Below are positions 28,101-36,478 of a DNA stretch of 64,000 nucleotides, in pieces. The stretch is from Marinimicrobium alkaliphilum (GTDB taxonomy: Bacteria; Pseudomonadota; Gammaproteobacteria; Pseudomonadales; Cellvibrionaceae). How positions within the stretch are numbered: the first letter of the stretch is position 1; the number at the start of each line of letters is the position of its first letter. The translations under genes were made by a program, and so were the position numbers. The stretch spans positions 124,001-188,000 of the forward strand of contig NZ_QGMQ01000006.1 of NCBI RefSeq assembly GCF_003259155.1, given 5' to 3'. The notes below the pieces were generated by a model that was given only the letters and a program-made list of their open reading frames with translations, had not been told where the DNA came from and ran no database searches.

Positions 28101-28763
28101 CGCACCTACACCGCCGAGGGCACCGTGGGCATCGGCGGGGTGTATATGTGTATCTACGGTATGGACTCCCCCGGCGGTTACCAGCTGGTGGGCCGGACCC
28201 TGCCGATCTGGAACAAATTTCTGAAGAGCCCGGTATTCATCAACGATGAGCCCTGGCTGCTGAAGTTCTTCGATCAGGTGCGCTACTACCCGGTGAGCGA
28301 AGCGGAACTGACCGAGCAACGCGAAGCCTTCCGCGAAGGTCGCTTGCAGATCCGCATCGAAGAGACGGTGTTCGATATCGCCGAACACGAGCAGTTTCTC
28401 GCCGACAACGCCGACAGCATTGCCGCCTTTAAAGCCAATCAGCAAAGCGCCTTCGAGAAAGAAGTGGCCCTGTGGCAGGCCGACGAAGAGGCGCAGGTGG
28501 ACAAGGCCCTGCAAGCCAAAACCAGCGCCGATCACATCGAGGTCGACGGCCACGCCATCACCGCGGATATCAGCGGCAACATCTGGAAGCTGCTGGTCGA
28601 ACCCGGCCAGACGGTGGAGCCCGAGCAACCCCTGATTATCGTGGAGGCCATGAAGATGGAGTTCTCCATTACCGCCGACCGCGCCGCTACCGTCAGCGCC
28701 ATCCACTGTGAGCCCGGCAAACCGGTCAACGCCGGCGACCTGCTTATCGTGCTTGCCGAGTAG
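25128..28763 (+). CDS. uca: Urea carboxylase
   Basis: A 1211-residue biotin-dependent enzyme converting urea, ATP and bicarbonate to allophanate. Domains in order: biotin carboxylase (~1-450, opening LDTVLIANRGEIAVRIAKTL, ATP-grasp glycine loop TAGGGGIGLTRC, EVNTRLQVEHPITE); KipA/AHS2-like (~465-790, from VVHPGTYTSVQDYPGRTGYWG); KipI/AHS1-like (~815-1040); and a biotinyl domain at the end (EAMKMEFS, biotin on Lys1176). Full length for the family. Downstream of allophanate hydrolase and 4 bp before the GntR gene, so the three are likely one transcript. No urease genes are present in the window. High confidence. Confidence 0.95.
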   Translation: MLDTVLIANRGEIAVRIAKTLKTMGIKSVAIYSDADRNSAHVSACDSAVALGGNSAAESYLQADKILAIAKECGAQAVIPGYGFLSENADFAEQCEAAGIAFCGPTPDQIRQFGLKHTSREIAERAGVPLTPGTGLLDSLDQALTEADKLGYPVMLKSTAGGGGIGLTRCDDADALKEAFESVKRLGQNFFSDSGVFLERFVDNARHVEVQIFGDGKGGVIALGERDCSLQRRNQKVVEETPAPKLPAATREQLLQASISLGQAVNYRSAGTVEYIYDPARDAFYFLEVNTRLQVEHPITEACTGVDLVQWMVETAGGNPPDTQQVIEPKGAAIEVRLYAEDPVKDFQPSPGVLTDVHFPEGCRIDTWVDTGTEVSPHYDPMIAKIIVEGKDRADAIAKMSDVLKATRAMGISTNLDYLRQIIDSDFFARGDVATNQLASFEYQAPVVEVVHPGTYTSVQDYPGRTGYWGIGVPPSGPMDDYAFRLANRIVGNHSDAAGLEFTIVGAKLRFHSDALIALTGAQTPATLDGEAMPLWQPVSVKAGQLLDVGKATAGCRTYLAIRNGIDVPAYLGSRSTFALGQFGGHGGRILRAGDMLGISNPDFPACTTPAPNYSPAPAPEAFIPAYGQNDEGPVEWEVGVLYGPHGAPDFFTDEAIEMFFDTAWEVHYNSNRLGIRLNGPKPTWTRNDGGEAGLHPSNIHDTEYAVGSINFTGDMPVILTKDGPSLGGFVCPVTICKAELWKVGQVKPGDKLRFKRLSFETALAMETAIDEAIDNLSAPAEITPLPEPAREHTLSECILAALPETDERPTVTYRQAGDKYILLEYGPNVMDLRFRLRVHALMEALKANPVEGIIELSPGVRSLQINYDSRVLHQTDLMKALLDTEATLPPVDTLRVPSRVIYLPMAFEDSATLDAVARYRQSVRDTAPWLPSNTEFMRRINGLDSIEQVRDVLFNASYLVLGLGDVYLGAPCAVPVDPRHRLLTSKYNPARTYTAEGTVGIGGVYMCIYGMDSPGGYQLVGRTLPIWNKFLKSPVFINDEPWLLKFFDQVRYYPVSEAELTEQREAFREGRLQIRIEETVFDIAEHEQFLADNADSIAAFKANQQSAFEKEVALWQADEEAQVDKALQAKTSADHIEVDGHAITADISGNIWKLLVEPGQTVEPEQPLIIVEAMKMEFSITADRAATVSAIHCEPGKPVNAGDLLIVLAE

Positions 28764-28767
28764 AAGG

Positions 28768-29487
28768 ATGAAAGTGGTGAAACTGACCAAGGCCAAAATC
28801 AAACCCGAGCGACGCGTCAACCTGCCCGAGCGTATTTACCAACAGCTCAAGCAGGACATTTTTGACTTTCGTCTGCTGCCGGGCGAGCGCTTTACCGAAA
28901 GTGAGGTGGCCGAACGGGTAGAAGCCAGCCGGACCCCCGTGCGCGAAGCCCTGCTGCGCCTGCAACGGGAGGGCTTTGTGGAAGTCTCCTTTCGCAGTGG
29001 CTGGCAAGTGCGCCCGTTCGATTTCGAGCAGTTTGAGCAGCTCTACGATGTGCGTATCACCCTGGAGTTGGCGGCGGTCAAAAAACTGTGCGAGATGGAG
29101 GCCAGCCCGGATCTGGGCGATCTCAAAGACGTCTGGCTGGTACCGACCGAAGAACGCCTGGATCACGGTCCCACGGTGTGCGAACTGGACGAACGCTTTC
29201 ACGAGCGCCTGGTTGAGGCCAGCGGCAACGATGAAATGGCGCGCATCCACCACGACGTCACCGAGCGCCTGCGCATTATCCGGCGCATCGACTTCACCAA
29301 AGGGCCACGCATCAAGGCGACCTACGACGAGCACAGCAAGATCTTGCGCACCATCATGAAACGGCGTACCGACGACGCCCAACTCCTGCTCAAAACCCAT
29401 ATTGAAGAGAGTAAATCCGAAGTCCGAAAAATTACCCTGCACATGCTGTATGAAGCGCGCGAGCGCCAAGCCGGCGAGGACAGGTGA
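28768..29487 (+). CDS. GntR-family (FCD-type) regulator of urea use
   Basis: A 239-residue regulator with an N-terminal winged helix (LPERIYQQLKQDIFDFRL, then TESEVAERVEASRTPVREAL, ~residues 18-75) and a C-terminal FCD-type effector domain (metal/ligand-like residues in ELDERFHERLVEASGN). The start at 28768 has AGAAGG ahead and lies 4 bp after the urea carboxylase stop. It is followed 168 bp later by urtA. Its position, and the TTGTATACAA palindrome at the atzF promoter, suggest it represses or activates the urea genes. Confidence 0.88.
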   Translation: MKVVKLTKAKIKPERRVNLPERIYQQLKQDIFDFRLLPGERFTESEVAERVEASRTPVREALLRLQREGFVEVSFRSGWQVRPFDFEQFEQLYDVRITLELAAVKKLCEMEASPDLGDLKDVWLVPTEERLDHGPTVCELDERFHERLVEASGNDEMARIHHDVTERLRIIRRIDFTKGPRIKATYDEHSKILRTIMKRRTDDAQLLLKTHIEESKSEVRKITLHMLYEARERQAGEDR

Positions 29488-29522
29488 CAACACAGAATTT
29501 TTAAGAATGTCCGGCAACGACC

Positions 29523-29537
29523 GGGCACGCAGTATGC
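29523..29537 (+). promoter_or_regulatory. Sigma-54-like promoter upstream of urtA
   Basis: GGGCACGCAGTATGC: GG and GC 10 bases apart, with two mismatches to TGGCACG-N4-TTGC. It sits 118 bp before the urtA ATG. Weaker than the atzF site; nitrogen control of urt operons is established in other bacteria. A dyad GTGCC-N7-GGCAC (29584-29600) lies between it and the ATG. Confidence 0.45.
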
Positions 29538-29655
29538 GCTTTTTCAGGAAGAAGTCGCAGGCAGATGGTACAGGATGTAAAGCGTGCCCTCCAAAGGCAC
29601 ACCCTTAAACGTGAAGTAGCACAATTGCCCAACGACCTAAAACGGAGTAAGCCTC

Positions 29656-30954
29656 ATGAAACTCAAGAAACTGATGAAAAAAGCCGGCATGATCGGCGCA
29701 GCCTGCGGACTCGCGTTTTCAGCGCTCACCGCTCAGGCCGAAACCATCAAAGTGGGTGTTCTGCACTCACTCTCGGGCACTATGGCCATCTCAGAAACCA
29801 CTCTGAAAGATACCATGCTCATGCTTATCGAGGAGCAGAACAAACGCGGCGGCCTTCTGGGCAAACAACTCGAAGCGGTCGTCGTTGACCCCGCCTCTGA
29901 TTGGCCCCTGTTTGCCGAACGCACCCGCGACCTGATCGAGCAGCACGGTGTGGATGTGATCTTCGGCTGCTGGACCTCGGTCTCGCGCAAGGCCGTATTG
30001 CCGGTGATCGAAGAGCTGAATGGCATCCTCTTCTATCCGGTCCAGTACGAAGGTGAAGAATCCTCGCGCAATGTCTTCTACACCGGCGCGGCCCCCAACC
30101 AACAGGCCATTCCCGCAGTGGAATACCTGATGGAAGAAATGGGCATCGAGCGCTGGGTACTGGCCGGCACCGACTACGTCTATCCGCGTACCACCAACCG
30201 TATCCTTGAAGCCTACCTCAAGGCCAACGGTGTCGCGGACTCGGACATCATGATCAACTACACCCCCTTCGGCCACTCCGACTGGCAGAACATCGTCGCC
30301 GAGATTCGTCGCTTTGGCAGCCAGGGTAAAGCCACCGCCGTGGTCTCCACCATCAACGGTGACGCCAACGTTCCGTTCTACCGCGAGCTGGGTAACCAGG
30401 GCGTGTCGTCACTGGACATTCCGGTGGTTGCTTTCTCCGTGGGTGAAGAAGAACTGTCCGGCATGGATACCGGCCCGCTCGAAGGTCACCTGGCGGCATG
30501 GAACTACTTCATGAGCGTCGATAGCGAAGAGAACAAAGCCTTTATCGAAAAATGGCACGCTTTCATTGGCGACAAGAGCCGCGTCACCAATGACCCCATG
30601 GAAGCTCATTACATCGGCTTTAATATGTGGGCTCAGGCGGTCGAGAAAGCCGAGACCACCGACGTCGACACCATCATCGATACTCTGGTTGGCATCAAGG
30701 TACCCAACCTGACCGGTGGCATCGCTGAAATGCTGCCCAACCACCACATCACCAAACCGGTGCTGATCGGTGAAATCATGGACGACGGTCAATTCCTGGT
30801 GGTGTCTGAAACCGACGCGCCGGTTCCCGGCCAAGCCTGGTCGCCCTACCTGGAAGGCAGCAAGGACCTAATCGCCGACTGGACCGACCCGGTCAACTGC
30901 GGCAATTACAACACCGTGACCAACACCTGCCTGGGCGCCGAAGCCCAACACTAA
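29656..30954 (+). CDS. urtA: Urea ABC transporter, substrate-binding protein
   Basis: A 432-residue periplasmic binding protein (signal peptide cut after ALTAQA, ~28), branched-chain-amino-acid-type fold. UrtA signs: opening TIKVGVLHSLSGTMAISE, VFGCWTSVSRKAVLPV-like segment, LFYPVQYEGEESS, NYFMSVDSEENKAF and the ending cysteine pair region (VNCGNYNTVTNTCLG). First gene of urtABCDE. A GC hairpin follows its stop, which could tune its expression above the permease genes. Delivers urea to UrtBC. High confidence. Confidence 0.95.
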   Translation: MKLKKLMKKAGMIGAACGLAFSALTAQAETIKVGVLHSLSGTMAISETTLKDTMLMLIEEQNKRGGLLGKQLEAVVVDPASDWPLFAERTRDLIEQHGVDVIFGCWTSVSRKAVLPVIEELNGILFYPVQYEGEESSRNVFYTGAAPNQQAIPAVEYLMEEMGIERWVLAGTDYVYPRTTNRILEAYLKANGVADSDIMINYTPFGHSDWQNIVAEIRRFGSQGKATAVVSTINGDANVPFYRELGNQGVSSLDIPVVAFSVGEEELSGMDTGPLEGHLAAWNYFMSVDSEENKAFIEKWHAFIGDKSRVTNDPMEAHYIGFNMWAQAVEKAETTDVDTIIDTLVGIKVPNLTGGIAEMLPNHHITKPVLIGEIMDDGQFLVVSETDAPVPGQAWSPYLEGSKDLIADWTDPVNCGNYNTVTNTCLGAEAQH

Positions 30955-30969
30955 GACGTACCCGACGCA

Positions 30970-30993
30970 CCTCCGTCCCTTCTGGGGCGGAGG
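30970..30993. other. Intercistronic hairpin between urtA and urtB
   Basis: Ten-base-pair stem (CCTCCGTCCC / GGGGCGGAGG, one G-T pair) with a 4-nt loop, 15 bp after the urtA stop. No T-run, so it is more likely an mRNA-stabilising or partial attenuation structure than a full terminator; such hairpins often raise binding-protein yield. Confidence 0.6.
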
Positions 30994-31020
30994 TTGTGCC
31001 CCGTACTGCGAGTACCCGAT

Positions 31021-32628
31021 ATGATCAAGTATGGACATTGGTTCCTGGCCCTGCTGCTGAGCTGCGCAAGCGTGCCCGCACTGGCCGAGAACGATCAAGC
31101 CAACCCCGATTTTGAAACCCTGGTGCAACAACTGCCCCAAGGTAATTTACGTGATCGCATGGCCACCATCGAAGCACTGGTCAGCAGTGACGACGAGCGT
31201 CTGCTTAACCTGCTGACGGCTTTGCGCAACAACGATCTGCTGGCCGACGACGGCGAACCACCGCGGGTTGCCCGACGCCGCGACGGACAAGTGTTTGATG
31301 TCCTGTCAGGCGAGCTGCTGCTCGATGACACCGTTGAGACGTTAAGCCGGGTACCGGTCAACAATATGATGCGGCGTCAGCTGCAAACCACTATCGCCCG
31401 ACTCAGCCTGAACAACGATAGCCCCCAAGTTCGCTATCGGGCCGTACGCCAGATGATCAGCGACGGCGTCGATGCAGACATCATCGCTCTGTTGCGGGAG
31501 CGCGATGAAATCGAAACAACCCTGCTGGTGAGTAACGCCATCGAAACCGCCTTCGCCCTGCACCGACTCGACAGCGACAACCCACAAACCCGCTTGTCGG
31601 CTGTCGAAAGACTGCGCGGCTCCCTCGAAAGCGAGGCGCGCAACTCGCTGCGTCGATTGGCCGAGAACGACGAAGTCACGGAAGTGCGCGAAGCGGCCGC
31701 CGAAGCGCTGCAGTCCATTGAGGGACGGGTCACCTTTTATCGCGCCGTCGAGAGCACGCTCTTTGGACTGAGTCTGGGCTCGGTACTGCTGCTCGCCGCC
31801 ATCGGCTTGGCCATCACCTTCGGCGTCATGGGTGTGATCAACATGGCCCACGGCGAGCTGATCATGATCGGCGCCTATACCACCTGGATGGTGCAACAAC
31901 TGTTTCCCGGTCTGATTGAATGGAGTCTACTGATCGCTATCCCTTCAGCCTTTGTCGTCACCGCCCTAGTGGGTATTGCCATCGAGCGGGGCGTCATCCG
32001 TTTTCTGTACGGCCGACCACTGGAAACCTTGCTCGCCACCTTCGGCATCAGCCTGATTCTGCAACAGGCAGTGCGCAGCCTGTTCTCGCCGCTGAACCGT
32101 TCGGTCACTTCGCCCGAGTGGATCAGCGGCACGCTGACGATCAACCCGGTGCTCTCAATCACCTACACCCGGCTGTACATTTTCATCTTCGGCCTGATGG
32201 TGTTCTTCGCGCTGCTGCTGATCATGAAAAAGACCGCCCTCGGCCTGAAGGTGCGCGCGGTTTCCCAAAACCGTGCCATGGCCCGCGCCGTCGGCGTGCG
32301 TTCCAGTTGGGTGGATGCGCTTACCTTCGGCCTCGGTTCGGGTATCGCCGGGGTCGCCGGGGTCGCCCTGTCACAGATCACCAATGTCGGCCCCAACCTC
32401 GGCCAGGCCTATATCATCGACTCCTTTATGGTGGTGGTGTTCGGCGGTGTCGGCAACCTCTGGGGTACGCTGGTGAGTGCCATGAGTCTCGGTATTCTCA
32501 ACAACTACCTCGAGCCCTGGACCGGCGCGATGCTCGCCAAGGTGATTGTACTGGTGCTGCTGATTCTGTTTATCCAGAAGCGGCCGCGAGGACTCTTCCC
32601 GCAAAAAGGGCGCGCGGCGGACGGCTGA
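31021..32628 (+). CDS. urtB: Urea ABC transporter permease UrtB
   Basis: A 535-residue permease. Signal-like N-terminus (cut near PALA-E), a periplasmic HEAT-like extension of ~190 residues (helical pairs with DSDNPQTRLSAVERL and EVREAAAEALQ), then a LivH-type membrane domain from about residue 240 (GVMGVINMAHGELIMIGAYT, GTLVSAMSLGILNN). The N-terminal extension is a known feature of UrtB. The start at 31021 follows a weak Shine-Dalgarno site. Pairs with UrtC. Confidence 0.93.
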   Translation: MIKYGHWFLALLLSCASVPALAENDQANPDFETLVQQLPQGNLRDRMATIEALVSSDDERLLNLLTALRNNDLLADDGEPPRVARRRDGQVFDVLSGELLLDDTVETLSRVPVNNMMRRQLQTTIARLSLNNDSPQVRYRAVRQMISDGVDADIIALLRERDEIETTLLVSNAIETAFALHRLDSDNPQTRLSAVERLRGSLESEARNSLRRLAENDEVTEVREAAAEALQSIEGRVTFYRAVESTLFGLSLGSVLLLAAIGLAITFGVMGVINMAHGELIMIGAYTTWMVQQLFPGLIEWSLLIAIPSAFVVTALVGIAIERGVIRFLYGRPLETLLATFGISLILQQAVRSLFSPLNRSVTSPEWISGTLTINPVLSITYTRLYIFIFGLMVFFALLLIMKKTALGLKVRAVSQNRAMARAVGVRSSWVDALTFGLGSGIAGVAGVALSQITNVGPNLGQAYIIDSFMVVVFGGVGNLWGTLVSAMSLGILNNYLEPWTGAMLAKVIVLVLLILFIQKRPRGLFPQKGRAADG

Positions 32629-32693
32629 TGCCACCCGCGCACCCTCGGCCACTGATGGCCATCGACTGACTTTGACAACAAGCGAGCACACGT

Positions 32694-33854
32694 ATGTTAA
32701 CGCAACGACTACTGACAAGTGACCGCGGCGGGATGATTGTTCTGGGCATTATTGCCGTCGCGCTGGTATTGGTTCCTATCCTGAACATGACCCTGCCCAG
32801 AGAGTCACCTTTCTACGTCTCCAACTTTACCGTGGCGCTGCTGGGCAAATTTTTATGCTTTGCCCTGCTCGCCCTGGCGGTGGATCTGATTTGGGGCTAC
32901 GCCGGCATTCTGTCACTGGGCCACGGTGCCTTTTTTGCGCTTGGCGGCTACGCCATGGGCATGTACCTGATGCGCCAGATTGGCGAGCGAGGCGTCTACG
33001 GCCACCCGGAGCTGCTGGACTTTATGGTGGTGATGAACTGGGAGTCCCTGCCCTGGTACTGGCAGGGTTTTGATATGTTCTGGTTTGCCGCCCTGATGAT
33101 TCTGTTGATCCCGGGCCTGCTGGCGCTGGTATTCGGCTGGCTGGCGTTCCGCTCGCGCGTTACCGGGGTCTACTTCGCGATCATCACCCAGGCCTTGACC
33201 TACGCCTTGATGCTCGCCTTCTTCCGCAACGAAATGGGCTTCGGTGGCAACAACGGCCTCAACGATTTCAAGACCATTCTCGGCTTCGAGATCGCCACCC
33301 GCGCGACCCGCGCCGGGCTCTTTGTCGCCTCGGGGATCGCCCTAATCCTCGGCTACCTGTCCTGTCGCTATATCGTCACCTCGCGCATGGGCCGCGTGCT
33401 CGTTTCCATTCGCGATGCCGAAAGTCGCACCCGGTTCAGCGGCTACAAAGTGGAATCCTACAAGCTCTGGGTGTTTGTCTACTCCTCCATGATGGCGGCG
33501 GTCGCCGGCGCCCTCTATGTGCCGCAGGTCGGTATCATCAACCCAGGCGAGTTCTCGCCGCTCAACTCCATTGAAGTGGTGGTCTGGGTCGCCACCGGCG
33601 GACGCGGCACCCTGTACGGTGCCATCGTGGGCGCCTTCTCGGTCAACTACGCCAAGACCTTTTTCACCACCTGGTCGCCGCAGACCTGGCTGTTTGTACT
33701 CGGCTCACTGTTTGTCCTGGTGACGCTGCTGCTACCCAAGGGTCTTGTGGGTCTGTTCAACCACCTCAAGCGCAAGCAGCGCGAGGACAACCCGCCACCC
33801 GAAGCGCCCAGTGAAGACGCCGCCACGATAAAGTCCCCGGGAGGTGCCGCATGA
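32694..33854 (+). CDS. urtC: Urea ABC transporter permease UrtC
   Basis: A 386-residue LivM-type inner-membrane permease (about ten helices). Motifs: WGYAGILSLGHGAFFALGGY, FRSRVTGVYFAIITQALTY, GFGGNNGLNDFKTILG and the cytosolic EAA-like loop DAESRTRFSGYKVESYK. A charged, proline-rich C-terminal tail follows the last helix. Overlaps urtD by 4 bp (ATGA), which couples their translation. Confidence 0.94.
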   Translation: MLTQRLLTSDRGGMIVLGIIAVALVLVPILNMTLPRESPFYVSNFTVALLGKFLCFALLALAVDLIWGYAGILSLGHGAFFALGGYAMGMYLMRQIGERGVYGHPELLDFMVVMNWESLPWYWQGFDMFWFAALMILLIPGLLALVFGWLAFRSRVTGVYFAIITQALTYALMLAFFRNEMGFGGNNGLNDFKTILGFEIATRATRAGLFVASGIALILGYLSCRYIVTSRMGRVLVSIRDAESRTRFSGYKVESYKLWVFVYSSMMAAVAGALYVPQVGIINPGEFSPLNSIEVVVWVATGGRGTLYGAIVGAFSVNYAKTFFTTWSPQTWLFVLGSLFVLVTLLLPKGLVGLFNHLKRKQREDNPPPEAPSEDAATIKSPGGAA

Positions 33855-34678
33855 GTATCGTCAAACAGGCCCTGCGTGCCGGTCGGCACGCCCTGCCCAA
33901 AGCTGATCCCAACTTTGGCGCGCCCATCGATACCAGCCACGGCCCGATTCTCTATGTCGAGGGGATCTCGGTCAGTTTTGATGGCTTCAAGGCGCTCAAC
34001 GATCTGAACCTCTATGTCGATGACGGTGAGCTGCGCTGCATTATCGGCCCCAACGGCGCAGGCAAAACCACCATGATGGATGTGATTACCGGCAAAACCC
34101 GACCCGATGAGGGCAGCGTGTTCTTCGGTCAATCCATCAACCTGCTGGAATTGTCCGAGCACCAGATTGCCCGGGGCGGTATCGGCCGGAAATTTCAGAA
34201 GCCCACGATCTTTGAAGCCCTGACTGTGTACGAAAACCTGGAGCTGGCCACCGCCGCCAACAAACGGGTGTGGTCGACCCTGACGCGCGAACTCAACGGC
34301 GCACAGAAAGACCGCATCGAAGAGGTACTGCACACCATCGGCCTGATCACACAGCGCCATCAGGATGCAGGCGCCCTCTCCCACGGTCAAAAACAGTGGC
34401 TTGAAATCGGCATGTTGTTGATGCAGGAGCCGCGCGTGCTTCTGGTAGACGAACCGGTAGCAGGCATGACCGGCGAGGAAGTCGAACACACCGCGCAGCT
34501 GCTCACCTCCCTCGCGGGCAAACACTCGGTGATCGTGGTGGAGCATGACATGGCCTTTGTGCGCTCCATCGCCCGCACCGTCACCGTGTTGCACCAGGGT
34601 TCGGTACTCGCCGAAGGGTCCATGGATCAAGTGCAGAATGACCCGAAAGTCATCGAAGTGTATTTGGGCGAGACCTAG
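33851..34678 (+). CDS. urtD: Urea ABC transporter ATPase UrtD
   Basis: A 275-residue ABC ATPase. Walker A GPNGAGKTT, signature LSHGQKQWLEIGMLL, Walker B VLLVDEPVAGMTG and switch His in VVEHDMAF. A 35-residue N-terminal extension precedes the conserved LYVEGISVSFDGFKAL, as in many UrtD proteins. Overlaps urtC by 4 bp. A 355-bp repeat array separates it from urtE. Confidence 0.95.
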   Translation: MSIVKQALRAGRHALPKADPNFGAPIDTSHGPILYVEGISVSFDGFKALNDLNLYVDDGELRCIIGPNGAGKTTMMDVITGKTRPDEGSVFFGQSINLLELSEHQIARGGIGRKFQKPTIFEALTVYENLELATAANKRVWSTLTRELNGAQKDRIEEVLHTIGLITQRHQDAGALSHGQKQWLEIGMLLMQEPRVLLVDEPVAGMTGEEVEHTAQLLTSLAGKHSVIVVEHDMAFVRSIARTVTVLHQGSVLAEGSMDQVQNDPKVIEVYLGET

Positions 34679-35033
34679 CCGGGAGGGAAAGGCCGGAGCA
34701 GTAATAGCAACACCCGATTAAACCGTTTGGGAACATCGTGCCGCTTTGTCGGATTACGGCTACGCCTAATCCGACCTACGGGAAACATCGTGCCATTCTG
34801 TCGGATTACGGCTACGCCTAATCCGACCTACGGGACACACCGTGCCATTCTGTCGGATTACGGCTGCGCCTAATCCGACCTACGGGAAACATAGTGCCGG
34901 TGTTTGAGTAGGTCGGATTAGCGCAGCGTAATCCGACACCTGAGGCACCCAACCCAAACAACGCACCAATGTACGAGTAGGTCGGATTAGCCGAAGGCGT
35001 AATCCGACACTGAGGCACCCAAAGGAGAACTCC
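34679..35033. repeat. Array of five REP-like dyads inside the urt operon
   Basis: Gene-free 355 bp with five copies of a ~32-bp dyad with TCGGATTA/TAATCCGA half-sites. Three lie in one orientation at an exact 52-bp period (34747-34779, 34799-34831, 34851-34883); two are reversed (34908-34937, 34977-35009) with the CTGAGGCACCC box seen at 24969. Each can fold into a stem. The last ends about 11 bp before the Shine-Dalgarno site of urtE. Typical of a REP/BIME-like family rather than CRISPR: no unique spacers. May stabilise or attenuate the mRNA between urtD and urtE. Confidence 0.85.
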
Positions 35034-35729
35034 GTGCTAACCATCGAAAACATCAACCAGTACTACGGCCAGAGCCACATCCTCTGGGACATGAGTCTGG
35101 ACCTCAAAGAAGGCGCCTGCGGCTGCCTGCTGGGCCGCAACGGCGTGGGCAAAACCACCCTGCTCAAATGCATCACCGGCCTGCTGCCCGTAAAAACCGG
35201 CCGCATCCTCCTGGACGGCAAAGACATCACCCGCCAGTCCACAGAGAACCGCGCCCGCGGCGGCATCGGCTACGTCCCCCAGGGCCGGGAAATCTTCCCC
35301 CTGCTCACCGTCGAAGAAAACCTGCGCATCTCCCTGGGGGCGCGCAAAGACCGGGCCCGCAGCGTCCCGTCACACATCTACCAACTGTTCCCGGTGCTCA
35401 AGGAAATGCGCAATCGCCGGGGCGGCGACCTCTCCGGCGGCCAGCAGCAACAACTGGCCATCGGCCGCGCCCTGGTGCTCGACCCCAAGCTGCTGATCCT
35501 GGATGAGCCCACGGAGGGCATCCAACCCAATATCGTGCGCGACATCGGCCAGGTCATCCGCAAGCTCAACGACGAAATGGGCCTGACCGTCCTGCTGGTA
35601 GAGCAGAAACTGCCCTTCGCCCGCAAAACCGCCGACGACTTCTACATCATGGTACGCGGCCAGCGGGTCGCCGATGGTCCCATTGGCGACCTGAGCGACG
35701 ACCTGGTCAAACGCTACCTGAGCGTCTAA
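35034..35729 (+). CDS. urtE: Urea ABC transporter ATPase UrtE
   Basis: A 231-residue ABC ATPase of LivF type. Walker A GRNGVGKTT, signature LSGGQQQQLAIGRAL, Walker B LLILDEPTEGIQPN (the EGIQP variant is common in UrtE). The GTG at 35034 is preceded by AAAGGAGA 5 bp upstream, and the protein begins LTIENINQYYGQSHIL. Last gene of the urea transport set, probably read through the REP array. Confidence 0.95.
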   Translation: MLTIENINQYYGQSHILWDMSLDLKEGACGCLLGRNGVGKTTLLKCITGLLPVKTGRILLDGKDITRQSTENRARGGIGYVPQGREIFPLLTVEENLRISLGARKDRARSVPSHIYQLFPVLKEMRNRRGGDLSGGQQQQLAIGRALVLDPKLLILDEPTEGIQPNIVRDIGQVIRKLNDEMGLTVLLVEQKLPFARKTADDFYIMVRGQRVADGPIGDLSDDLVKRYLSV

Positions 35730-35840
35730 CGCCGGCGCTGAATAAAACACCGCGTAGGCGCGAGGAATTGGAAACAGGCCAAATCTGCACCTAAACTTAA
35801 CGGTAGACATCCTCTTTTTGCAGCCACCGGGGAGGAGTCA

Positions 35841-36308
35841 ATGGTACGAGTAGCTTGTGCAGGTTTGGTATTGCTCCTTGCCAGCCTCCCCGTTGGGGCT
35901 GACACAGAGCCTCGTTGGACCTTGCATACCAGCCTGCTCACCCATCACTTCCATCCGCAGCCCTACCATACCGAAAACCAGCAACTGGTCGCTCTGGAGT
36001 ACCACCTGCGCCCCCAGCAAATGCGCTCCGTAGGGGGTGCCTCCTTCCGCAACACCTTTGACCAGCGCTCCTACTACCTCTACGTAAGCCGGCGTTATAA
36101 CCACCCCGAATGGCCGGTGTATGCCCGAGTAACGGGTGGCCTGCTCTACGGCTACCGAGGGGATTTCCGGCGACGAGTCCCCTTGAACCAGGGCGGGTTT
36201 TCACCGGGTATAGTGCCCATGGTGGGCGTACAGGTGAGCCGTTTTCAGAGCGAGCTGGTGCTCTTTGGCCTCGCAGGTGTTATGGTCAAGGTCGGTATCA
36301 GCTTCTGA
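35841..36308 (+). CDS. Small exported beta-barrel-like protein, unknown function
   Basis: A 155-residue protein with a signal peptide (cut after PVGAD, ~22) and an otherwise strand-rich body ending in VGISF (aromatic C-terminus), as for a small outer-membrane barrel. It resembles pseudomonad proteins often loosely annotated as 'sn-glycerol-3-phosphate transporter', by recollection; I do not trust that name. GGAGGAG precedes the ATG at 35841. It stands alone between urtE and the tmRNA gene. No function can be assigned from sequence. Confidence 0.65.
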   Translation: MVRVACAGLVLLLASLPVGADTEPRWTLHTSLLTHHFHPQPYHTENQQLVALEYHLRPQQMRSVGGASFRNTFDQRSYYLYVSRRYNHPEWPVYARVTGGLLYGYRGDFRRRVPLNQGGFSPGIVPMVGVQVSRFQSELVLFGLAGVMVKVGISF

Positions 36309-36351
36309 CCTGAAGGCTCCACAGCCGGATCCCCGGGCCGGCAAGAGATCC

Positions 36352-36381
36352 TTGCCCCCTAAGGCATTAAAGCCGTACAAT
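36352..36381 (+). promoter_or_regulatory. Possible sigma-70 promoter for ssrA
   Basis: TTGCCC (36352-36357) and TACAAT (36376-36381) with an 18-bp spacer, about 98 bp before the mature tmRNA 5' end. The precursor would need 5' trimming by RNase P. Modest match. Confidence 0.4.
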
Positions 36382-36478
36382 ACCTGTCGGTTCAGGGAAC
36401 TCCTGAGCTGAAGTCAGGTCCCAGATTGTGCCTGCCTGGCAGGCGCTCTGTGCCAAAGATCCTCAAGCACCCGATTTC

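Noticed and set aside
34747-35009. Evenly spaced repeats that could suggest a CRISPR array
   Set aside because: The sequence between repeats is itself repeated, orientation switches and no cas genes are near; it is a REP-type array.
28768-35729. Branched-chain amino acid (Liv) transporter for the ABC genes
   Set aside because: UrtB has the N-terminal periplasmic extension, UrtA has urea-type binding-protein signs and the neighbours are urea enzymes.
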